64,000 nucleotides of DNA from Macrobrachium rosenbergii. Taxonomy: Eukaryota > Arthropoda > Malacostraca > Decapoda > Palaemonidae. The notes beneath the pieces were generated by a model. The model was not told the origin of the DNA and made no database searches. It worked only from the letters and a program-made list of their open reading frames with translations. The position numbers were made by a program, and so were the translations under genes. Positions 47,101 to 59,100 of this stretch are shown in pieces. Location of the stretch: positions 19,338,122 to 19,402,121 of the forward strand of contig NC_089782.1 in assembly GCF_040412425.1 (NCBI RefSeq), read 5' to 3'. Every line of letters begins with the position of its first letter. The first letter of the stretch is position 1.

Positions 47101-50100
47101 AGTCTAGACACATTAGTAGTGAGGTTCTTATTAGTCTGAAACCCACTTTCAGTGAGCTGTATTTGTGGTGTGACCATCCTGCCTTAACTTAGTTATCTTT
47201 GAAACTGGGAATAAAGTGTCTAGGGCTTTTGAAGACCTTGAATGTCAGCTAATGGAAATGATGTTTGTTGTGAAACTAAAAATGAGATACCATTAAAAAA
47301 CTGTTTAGAATATAGTCTAGTTGAATTATGACATTGTTATTTGTGATATATTTACATGGACAATATAATAACATTTTTCCCCTCTTACAGAGATTTTGAA
47401 TTTGATCCCGATGAAATGCAAGGCATTGATGACATTCTGGGTAGTTCGACTAAAACATCACAAGCGGAGGAATTGGAAGATGGGGAGATTTCAGAGGTTG
47501 ATGAGAAGAATGAATTGAAAGAACTCAAGAAAAGGAAAATGGAAGTTATTAACAAAATGAGAAAACTAGTCAAACACAAGATACAGTTGACAAACCAAAG
47601 AAATGATTTGCTTTTGCAGCTTCAGAGTAATACACAGCTTGATAAAGTCACTACCCTGCTGAAAGAGAATTCACAGCTTGTGAAAGCAATATCTAATCAG
47701 ATCTTCAGGATGAATCCTGAGATCAAAGTCCTTAATGGTAAAATCAAAGAGTTGGAAGCCAGTATTGGAGTCGAGACTGATGATAGTAAAGACCAGAAAA
47801 TTGAGCCTACACCTTCACAGGATTTCACAGCATCAAGAAAAGACTTAGAAAATATTGAAAATTTCTTCAATAGGTTTTCTAAAACAACAACTGTCAAAAA
47901 CAAGAATGAAGTGGAAGGGGTGAAGGTAAAGAAGGAAGAGAAAGGAGATGCTATCAGAAGATTTATTTCCTTAGATGAAAGTAGTGGTCCAAGCAAAATT
48001 TCGTCTATGGAGCCAAATAGGGACACAAGTGGTAAGTCACTGTTACCATCTTCAAAAGCTCATAGGTTAGTGTTTGATGAGAGTAAGATCAAGAAGATGT
48101 TTGAAAAAGCTTGTGAAATTACTGAGAAGAAGCAGGCATCATCATCAAACACTTCAGGAGGTACTTCTCGGTTTGTTGAAAAAAAAGTCTCCAGTGACTT
48201 TGACAACAGAAAGGAGTCACCTTCAAATACAAAGAAATCTGCTGATTCTATAGAAAACAGTATTGATAAGAGATTAAAAGAGATAAGAATGCAGAGTTCC
48301 AAAGTTTCTCCCAAAATAGACATGGTAGATTTGACTGTTGGGGACCAAGAAAAGCCTAAACGGAAAATATCACCCATACGGGTAGACAGAGGGAGAATAT
48401 CTCCCATACGATTAGATAAAGGTCATTCACAGTCAGATAGTCTTGAGAGGCAAAGTAAAAAGAGGAAAAATACAACTGACCAAGGTTCTGTTGATCCTAG
48501 CTTAGCAAGTATGAAAGTCAAAAACACTGAAAACCCAGTTGCAAGTAGCATTTCAAAATCTCTCCTAGAAAGACTAGGATCAGTCCCTGTCAGGGAAAAA
48601 AGCTCTCCAGTTACCCTTAATGAATCAGGGAATGGGGAATCTGATGGTTATCACCCTGATATCATATCTAGTACAAGAGAAGTACATGGAGAAAGGAAAT
48701 CTTTTTGGTGTCAGTGCTGTAACCGTAGTTTTAATGCAATGCAGGCGTACATCACACACCTGGAGTCTCCTAGGCATCTCAGAGTTGCAGTGGTAAGTTT
48801 GCTGTACCTTTGTAACAATTTAGTTATGTTAAGAATCTTGTACAATTTAGTTATGTTAAGAATCTTATATATTGTACCTTTAAGGGATGAAATCTCTCAT
48901 TTCTGTGTCTTACACAAAGTACCCTTCAGAATAACAGATACTGAAACCCTGAGTGTGCAAAAAATAATTCATTCAAATTTTGTGAAGTTGAGTTATTATA
49001 AAGTGGATTACATCCAAGGATTTGGAAATGCAGGTTGTACTAATTTTGGTTTTAGTCATAAAAAATTAATCAGTATTTTATGTTAGGTGTAGATTTGTTA
49101 ATCAGCCAACTTACTAAGTTAATATCCTTTCATTTTCATTCATTTATTTCTCATAGAAGGCAAATAAGCTATTCTCATTTGTTCAGATTTTCTTGTTATC
49201 CACTACCTTAAAAGGTTAACATATTGTACCAAGGACACTTGTAGTTTTAGGATTGTTATACTTATAGAAATAGGTATCCATTGCCTAAGGAGTTCTCTTA
49301 TGTTTGTTTAGGTTTTATTTCTGTTTGTGCATGCAATTCTGTCACAGAAGCAGTACTAAACCCTTCTGATGGCTTTACATCGCTACATGAATCTAGAAAA
49401 TAAAAAAATAACTGCTGACCCCACAACTTCTGATTGTATGTTGGAATCAAGTCTGAATCCATTGACTTTTGAATTGATGGATATCTCAGAACCTGTATAT
49501 GACAGATGAGTTTTTCTTGGTATTCAACTTTCATTGTTAACTAAGGAAGCATACTGACAGAAAGGGAGACAGAGAGAGTTGCACCTTGATAACTTCTTCA
49601 TCTCTTAAGGCAGTGTCTAATCATTATCAATGATGCACTTTCATTGTGTTATCACATCACCCCCATGTTGTAATTTTAAACATCTCTTTGGTCAGCCATG
49701 TGAGAGTTAAGAATGTAAGCTCAGTGGTCTGGTTAAACTATTTATTAACACAGTAAAGTGTTAATCATCTTTTTTGGAGTGATTATTAGAATAGAAGCCA
49801 CTTTTTAAAAAATGTGTTAAGTAATATTCCATATCTGATGAACTAAACAATGATGATCTGAAATACAGCCCTAGTTATATTATACCCAAAAAGGCAAAAG
49901 TAGTCCATTGATGCAGTTTTTATGTTTACAGATACCTTTATTAGCCTGTGACCTCTATAATATAATTTAAACTTCTCTTTGGTTGAGTTGATAAAGTCAC
50001 ATTCTAAATAATAATCAGTGTTGTGAGAGCAACACAACAGTGAGCAGGACATCAGATGTGGACTAGGTTATACTGTGCTGTGCCTGAAAATATAACACTG

Positions 50101-53100
50101 TTGCGATGACATAATTTGTATATACATTTTAGTTCTTATGAACCCATTAAATGTTATAGATGGCCTAGCTTTGTAGACTGAGTTTTGCCCTTTCCTGAGT
50201 CCTTTGCTTGTTTAAGTGTTTTGCTGTTATCACCAGTACAAAGTTGAGGTTACTTTTGATTCTCCATTTTTTGTTTCAGCTGTTCATTACTTCATGTTAT
50301 TTTTGTTTTTGTTAGTACAGGAGTACAGGTGTTAAGATAATTTGTATTTTTATTGTGGTTTTTATCCTTCCTTTTAAATGTGCTAGTGTTTGGGTAATAA
50401 TTTTACTTTATCTAATCCTTGGCAAACGTGTGGGCAAGGGTAGCAGGTCGTGCAGTTGGGTTGTTGTTGGACAAGGACTGCATTTGCAGTACCCTTGTGT
50501 AGGTGGCCAGACAACAGTATTCCCCTCAACAGACACTTCCAGTGTGTGTGGGTTGAACTGTTGATCACAGGTCCATCTATACTCAGAAACGAGTGTATAA
50601 ATGCATCTGGTGGCACAGTCGTTAATTCTTCTGACTTTTCTCTTTGCGCTGCATGCAAGACTATGAATTCTCAAAGCTCATCCATAGAGGTTTCTGTTTC
50701 TATGATGCCACCTCATCTCATCAAGAGCTCTCAATAAATGCTTACCATATCCAGCCTCAGCTCCCTGTCTTCTAGCCTGAAAAAGTTTTTACCTCATGGA
50801 TGTCTCCCTCTCTTGGTAATCTGCCTGTAACTCCATGGTGAGTCTCTTGTCATGTGCTCCTTCCATTTCTACTTTAACTACTCCTGCTCTTCTGCCTCCT
50901 ACTGTTCCACCTACTCTTTCCTCTTCATTGGAGTTCCTTCATTCAGCAATGTTTCTTTCTTGCCTTCTCAGGATGAGTTGGTGCCTGTGTTTTGGGACCA
51001 ATTTTTTTTATTTTTTTATTCATCCTTGGATGGTTAGGTCACAAACACTGCCTGCTCCCTTGCTGCCTGTGTTTATATGCTTACTGCTTCAGTGATTTCT
51101 TTTGACTGCCAACTGTTTGTGCCTTCTGTGATCTCGCCCATGTAGATGAGTGCTCCACTATATGTGACAGCTTCTGCCTTGGCTACTGTCATGTACACCC
51201 CTGCCTTTTGCACACCCGCCCCCCTGAGTACTCTATTGCACCCTTGTACTCAGCTGCTCCTTATATTCAGTTTCGGTGCACCTAACTGCTCCAGGATGCC
51301 TGTATATTCATATATATATACAAAGGGTAACATATTTAATTTGCTGCTTTGGCATACTCTGCTGCTTCAGTATACTTACCACCTCAGTTTGCTTGGCTGT
51401 ATGGGGTACTTGGCTGCTCATTTATCCTTGGCTAGGCCCTTTTGGGTGCCTTTGATCATGGTGTCTCAGAAGTCTGCTGCCTTGTCAATTGGAAATCCTT
51501 GTTTGGAAGCTGTTTTATTTCCAAATGCCCCAGCCTCATCTATGTGAAATCATCCTGAAGCTTTTGTATTCAGATCCAGTTGGTGTGAATCTCAAGCAGA
51601 CTTGCCCACACAGGTAACTGCATTCACCTAAGCAAAGCCATAACTCCTAGGACTGCTTTCCAGTTCATTCTAATAAGTGAGGCTCTCCCAGAACTTACAA
51701 ATGTTAGTTGCACCACCACCCTATTGTTTCTTAATTAGCTGTATTTTCCACTTATGTACTTCACTTTTTTGTTCCTTCCCTCCAACTCAGCCTATGTTAC
51801 CAGCATGGTACAAGTGCAACCCCCTATCTCATACTCAGGCCAGTCATTTACCTGATATTCCTTGAACCCTTAAAAGATTCTGTTTCAGTTCATCCAAGGA
51901 CAGTGTATTACTAGGTGAGGAAACTGCTGAGGCTTTGCATTCGCTCCAGGATAATACTTCCTGTATGGGGCCCTCAACTGAGTATGTGACATTTTCAACA
52001 CAGTCCCTTTCAACCTCTATGTGATGTAAAAGAAGTCATCCATACTCTACATCAGCTCTGCTCCTCCTCACGATCACACAGCTCCAAGTTGCCATTTTGG
52101 TCTGGTGGTCAGTCCAGTCCCTGTATACGTCACCAGGTATATAGGTAGCTAAAGATGAGTTTTGCCATCCCCTCTCATCTCATCCCCCTGGTCAGCCCTT
52201 GCCTTTAGATGTTTTGGAGGGCATGTGAATCCACTGATGTAGAATCTGAGTCTTGGAGGTTCCTCATGGTAGCAACATCTTTCTTTTTCATGAGATTTAC
52301 CTCTCTAGCATAGTGAAGATGTAGGTACTTGATGACGAGGCCTCCATGTATCAGAAGGGAGTCATTCAGGAGCTTTGCCTGGAGAAGTATGAGTTTTATA
52401 GTTGACTTTTCCTCCTTCTGAAGTACAGCACTGTTTTATGAAGACCAGAGACCAATTATTCATCTCAGCTACCTTAAAAGGGGATTTCTTTGCGTTGATA
52501 GATCTGAGGGATGTGTACGTCTGCATTCCAATTCACCTAGTTTCCAGGAAGATTTTTCCAATTTGAATGGCAGGGCAGTGTGTTCCTGTTCAGACCCCAC
52601 TTTTTTTCTGGTCTGTGTACATCTCAGGTCATCACCAAAACACTTGCTCCCATGGTTGCATGGGCTCAGCATCTGGGCCCGAAGCTCTGTCAATATCTGG
52701 ATGGCTGGCTGGTCTCGGTTTCACTTAGGAACAAGTTGAAGAACCACCCACAGCTGCTTCTGCTTGTGCTGATCCTTGGGCCTGCAGATACCCCTGAAGT
52801 ATGATCTTTTTCCACACAGGTAGTGTAACTAGATATGCATATTAACACAGGAGTTTCTTCATCTTCTACTTACAGCCAAGTGTTGGCAGATCTTGATACC
52901 ATTAATTGCTGTGCACCAGGCAGTGTGGTGTGTAGGTTGACTCAAAGATTCCTTGCTCAAAACTCTGGGTTAGGCTTATACTTGCTACATAGGTTGATCC
53001 CTAACTTCAGCTTAGTCTTAGTAAATGGGTAGTCAGAGACACCACCACTAACCCCACTTGGAAAATTGCAAAACAATGGGTCCGTGTAAGTGTTAACTGT

Positions 53101-56100
53101 CAATACTTGGCTTAGAATTTGTGCAAGAGCCCATTATGCTTTCATGCCAATCTACAGTATTATGCTGTTGTGAAATGCACAGAATTTAGTTGTCTGGCTA
53201 GCTTTTTAGATTCATTAGTAATGAAAAGAAACTTGAAGAGGTGCCAAGGATGTGTCATTGCATAGACTATAACCTAGGCTGAACCAGGTCAACTCTACTC
53301 TAGCCTTTTGGTTAATGTTTAGTTTTTGCATCGATCTGTGTGTTAGATAAATTAAATAAGCAAAATGAATTTAAAGTTTCATTAGAAGTATTTGGTTACA
53401 GCAGTTACTAGGATTGTGTTAATGCATATTTGCCACTTATTGGTTAAGGTTTGGGAGAGATTTTTTTTCCAGACTTTAAAAGTTGACTTGTGTATTGCAA
53501 TTTATAATAGGTCTTCTGGTTTTGCTGGAGGAGTTGGTTCAAAAATCTCAGTTGCCATTGCACATACCCCTTCCAGTCACAGTTACAACCACAGAGGACA
53601 TCCTCCATGATCTTTATTTGTGGCAAGATCAGCAGAATCTGCCGAAGGGAGTTCCAGTGATATCACCCAATCATAACTTCAAATGTTCTCAGACATTTCA
53701 AATGAGGGTTGGGGTGCCCACTACGATTTTCAAGCGAAAGGGGTATGATCTGGGCCAGGCAAATGGAGTCACATGACCCTTTTAAGAGCTACTGGCAGTC
53801 TTCGTAGGCCTTAAACATTCATGACCATCAGTCATGGCTTACACCTCCACTGCCATAGTATACCTGAGAAATCAGAAGGGAATGAAGTCAATCTCTTTGC
53901 TTGCTTGCAATAGAGATCTGTGCCTGGTCAGAAAGACATGATTTACCATCATGCTAACGTTTGTTCTGGGAGTTCGCAGCATCTTGGTGAATACTCTCAG
54001 CAGGACTAATCAGATCCGAGACAGGTTCATGGTAGGTTTCAGACATTGGCATATTCTCGGATGACTCCCATTGCTATCTTTTTGCTACAGTAAAAGTGGT
54101 TGCCGGACATCCTAGATCTCATGGTGGACTTGAGTTTTTCCTGCTTTGAAGCAGCCTTATTTCCATCAATTTCAGTTACCCATAGTCACTACACCCTTAC
54201 TGCCCTTTACCAAATGTGATGAACGGTGTTCTCTTTCTCGTTCTCTTTCTCAAAGTCTGTGTTCCTTTCTAGACGATTTCTTGGATTACCCAAGGAACAT
54301 TTAAGAAACTTTCAGTCGTTCTGCAATTAAGGATTATTATTCAGCCTTCCTCTTTTTGTCTTTTTCCCATATGGCCTAGACTTGTTGAATGACAAAAATG
54401 CTTCTGCTGGAGATAGCCTGCTCTGCCCAGTAAGTGCTATCAGGATGTGTCTCCAAAGGACTGAATCCTTTAGGTCTTTTCTTTTTATCTGTTCCTTCGC
54501 ATTAATTGTTAAATTCTTTGTTACAAAGAATTCTAACCCATTAACTTTGTCAGGCATATTTCATTGGGTATGAAAGAAACCCAATTCGACAAGTGCCATT
54601 CAGCTTCATCAGGCCACAAGGTGATGCTTTACTCATTCCTCTGGGCATCTTGGTAGCTTATAGATGTGGTTCTGGGTTTCCAAGTTAGTAAAGTCTCATT
54701 ACCCTCTTTATATGTTTTAGCTGGCAAATGACACTTTGCCTTTGAGGTACTGTGAGTACTCCCAACTTCCCATTTTCAGTGTTTTTACAATATGTTTCAG
54801 TGATTTCCAGTAAATTTTAGCAATTTCTGTAATTTCCAAGTTCTCATAATTCTTTTCAATTTGAATTTGTAGTTTGAGGTTCATTTTTCAACCATGGCTA
54901 GCATATATTGAGATGGTTTGTTCACTCAATAAATATTTTTGATTTTGTGAAGGATTAATGATATAAGTGCATCCATATTTCATATTTTCTTATTTTAGTT
55001 ATATTTGGGTAGTATTCCCTGCATGATTATCTTTAGGAATTAACTCTGCATCAATCATGCCTCAGCATACTTGTCGAGGCTGGATGAGAAGTACTTTAGT
55101 ACTTTTATGTCATCCTTAGATAAGGGTCCTCATTTGCGTTGCCCTTTGTATAGTGGCCAACAGTAGCCTGATTTAAGGTATGTTATGTATAGGAATTAGT
55201 CCTTGAGCCAGTGGCATTTTTACACCCAGTGGCAAGCTGATGAGCATTGTACTTCCATTTCTTCAGTCAGCTATTTGTTGAACTTTGCTCTCATCACTCT
55301 GTGACCATGGCTTTGAAGTCTTGAGTATCCTCTGGTTAGTTTTCCTCCCCTGCCATGCCTCCTCCCAGTGTCAAGAGCAGTCAGTGTAAGTGGCCTAGGC
55401 TTTCCACACCTGAGTAATTTTCTCCCCTATGGATGTCAACCCCCCCTCCCATATTCTCCCAGTTACTCTTGGAAGGAACCTGCCTGTCTCGTTATCGGCC
55501 ACTTCTGCAGCTGCTTTTTTGGTCCCTCCTTTCAGTAGGCTTCATTCACACTGGTGATGTTGATATTCTAGCCAGACTATGATGCTTCAGGCATGTGCCA
55601 AGGACAGTTCCTTGCTGCAGTGGACACTTCCATGAATGAGTTGACCATAGCCTTGCATTTTACTGCTCACCTGCTACACCTGCAGTCTTGCAGCTAGAGT
55701 GAGATACCCTTTGGCTGTAACATCTTCATACCTGGAGCATCTGAGTACTTGTCTGGTCCCAGGTTCTGCTTAGCTGCTCCTAGCTGCTTGACTGCTTCTG
55801 TGTTTTATGCCATTCCTGCTTACGTGTGACCTTGTGCCCTCGATTGCTGTGTTCTCAGCCTCACTTCACCATCATATTTTTGTGAGGCTTTTCCCCTTCT
55901 TTTCCCAGCCCGAGAAGAACCCTAAAAGAGTTCAGAGGTCTGGTTAAACAAATCATTTATAACTAACTAACTCTGCTCCCAAGTGTCTTGGGGTGCAGCA
56001 CATTAAGGAAGTAAGATGGGACTTTCTTCCACCATTGAAGAGTGTCTTAACTAAATATCTAATGTTGAATATGTGACATATAGTGGTCAACTTGCCATCT

Positions 56101-59100
56101 CCACCTAGACAGGCAATGAAGGCATTTATTAAGTAAAAGACGTATATTTGTGAAATATGCTGATTGTTTTAAAAACTTTCATAGTATGCCAAAGATTTTT
56201 TACACTTCTCTGTAACTTACATCACCATTCCCTAAACAAGCATTAAGGATAGTGGAAAAACTGAATCAGGAATGTTTAATGTGATTGTTTTGGCTTTTGT
56301 TCTTTCACAGTCAAAGCAGTCTGAGCCTAAAGGGATCCATAATTATAAGGATGGTGATGTACCAAAAGATCAGGACTGGATTGAGGATAATGCTGCATGG
56401 TACAAGGGTAAGTGTGCTCTCTTTTTCCTTAAGCAGATTTGTTTGATTTTGCAGATTTAATTAGCTTCCTTGGTATTGATGCATGGATGTGGAGCAGTCA
56501 TACAAAAGAGCTTAAGAAGTGGGATTTCAGTTTAGCTTTATGGCTAAGCAACATTAAAAATTCATGTACCACTTAACATTTCCATTTAACAGACTTGTTT
56601 TTACTTGCCAGTTACATTATGATGACTAAATATTGCTATACTACCATTTTAGATGTGGGAAATTCTTAGGTAAATCCCTAAAATTGAATACTAAATGAAA
56701 AGTACTGGCTAGTTTAGGTTAGGAACTACATTACAGCATGTGGAATTGCTGTTAGCCGGAACATATCTAGAAAATATTCAAGTGCAGGCTATGTTGAATC
56801 ATCCCCGTAGGGGGTTAGCGCTGTCATTGCACCCTACGCGGTGCATTGTAGGCATTATGTAAGGTTCTTTGCAGCATGCCTTCAGCCCCTGGCTGCAACC
56901 CCTTTCATCCCTTTTACTGTACCTCCTTCCATATTCTCTTTCTCTTTCTTCATCTTACTTTCCACCCTCTCTTAACAATTGATTCATAGTGCACCTCGCA
57001 GCTGCACCCTTCAAACCTTTTACTGTCAGTTTTCATTTTAGCACTGAATGACCTCATAAGGCCCAGTGTTTGGACTTTGGCCTAAATTCTGTATTAACTC
57101 AACTATATTGAATCATTTCTAGCTTTGGAATTTGCATTGTCGGGCTGACATGAAGTTCATCCTTCATCAAATAAAATACAAAATAACTTTTTTTACCATT
57201 TCCCTCTGGTGTGCCGGGTTTGGAATAGAGGGGGCGGGGAAGGAGAGGGGGTTAGTCAAGAGTAGCTGTTCCCCTCCTCTGATGTTGCAGGTGGGGGGAT
57301 AAACTTTCTTGCCTGTAGTGGTGGGTGCAGGGAGCAGAGCCATTTTCTTAGCATGCCAGAGGCATGTGCATTTAGACTCTGTCCTTCCCTCCTTAATATA
57401 TGGAAGAAATTTGTATTTTTTTTTAGGATCCGCACACATTTGGAGAAAAGTGCAGCTAAAAGCCCTTTAATACCTGTTCCCTGTCTTATGGTAGAGTTCC
57501 ATGTTAGGGAAAACAGCCAGGGGTAGAGACCAATGTTCAACCTCATCCCTGTCTGCATGGGATCATGCACTCATTCAGAGTATGCCCTGCTGTGAGGATA
57601 TAAAACCGCTCATGGCTAATTCCATAGGCCTTCTACTAGTTCAGTTTTGACTGTTCATAGGTATGCTGATAATGGTTAGCAACAAAAAAAAATTTTTTAA
57701 ATCTGTGTTATGGTTACAGGAGAAAATCACTACCCCCAGGAAAAAAGTTAAAATATATTTTTGACATAGGATATTTTTTCTTTACGATAGGTTTATTGGA
57801 ATGTAACCCCATATGAACTCCAGATCTGTAGTTTATTTCTCTTTGTTCTCTGCGTATGTTGTTATTGAAACTTGTTTTAATACTACATAAATTTCTTTTT
57901 CCCCCCATTTCTGTTTTCATATAGCACATGTATTCTTGTCTCTCACTTTCTCTAGGATTCAGTGGAGTTATGCATTATTCAAGTGTTAAAGTTTATTTAA
58001 GTTTAGTGTTATTGTAGTGTAGTGTATTTGTAAGTGTGTGTACATGTAAATTTTACTGTTTACAAAGGATCTCCATATGTGTCCATCCTACACAGGTCAG
58101 TAGTGTTTGCCTTGGCAATCATGCCTTGAATTGAGAGGAGGGTCTGTGGGTGCTGTTCCAAACCTTTAGGGGTTGCTACATTGAATTCTTCACCTTCAAG
58201 GTTTGCAACCACATCTCTGTCGGCTTTGGTAAAGAATTGTGTCCTATGCCATGATGCTGTAGTAGCCTTGATATTGCCTCTCATTTCTGTCTTAGCTTCA
58301 AGTATGAAGTACAAATGCTCAAGAATTTTTTCTTTTCCTATAGTGCACTTGTCTACTATGGACTCATCTTCCAAGGTTCTGATTCTTGATAATTTTCTTG
58401 TGACACTGGGAAGGGATAAATCTGCAGGTTCATCATTTGCTGTTGCTTCCTTGCATTCAGAGTTTGTTCCACTACACACATGTTGACTTCCGCTTTCTGC
58501 TTCTTTAGAGGCCCATGCCTCTATCAATGAATCCTGGCTTTTTGGAACACCTGAAGCATCAGGTGTTTTTTGTGCTGGAGTCTGTAATACACAAGAGGAT
58601 TTTATATAATATTAGATACCCTTATTGAGTCATTGAGTCAAGTTCCCTGTGGGTGGAGTCCAGTTTGAGCAGTGAGTCAGGGCTCTCTAGCATAGGTGTT
58701 CATTACACTCTCACAGTATCTTCAGGCCATTCTTTGTTGCCATTGAGACTGAGGCCAATGTTGGTGGGCTTGGTATATACCTGTATACCTCTGTGTAGTG
58801 GTCTCTCCCTCTCTGTGTTACAAGGAGAGGACATCAAGGAAAGGCAATTTTTCATCCTTATTCATCTTGAAAGGAAAGGCCTGATAAATCTATGAATACA
58901 GGCGTAGATTTTGTAGCTCCTCTTCACCTGATGTGTTGATGGTGTTATCAACATATCTACAGTAGGTGTAGGGGATTGTCTGGCAGGTAGAATAATGTTC
59001 TTCAATTATACTTATGTGGAAATTAGTGAAAATGGCTCCTAAGGGGATCCATGGCTTCACCATCATGTTACCTTAACATGTGATCTCATAATCTGAAGGT

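Noticed and set aside
47385..48407. Minus-strand frames opposite zinc-finger exon 3
   Set aside because: Shadows of the real exon, which has splice sites and domain structure on the plus strand.
50835..51547. Several plus-strand frames of 60-133 residues in intron 3
   Set aside because: Ser/Pro/Leu-rich frames in C/T-rich decayed retroelement DNA, without conserved motifs.
57167..57570. Minus-strand frames of 90 and 104 residues in intron 4
   Set aside because: No domain or splice support; probably eroded repeat sequence.
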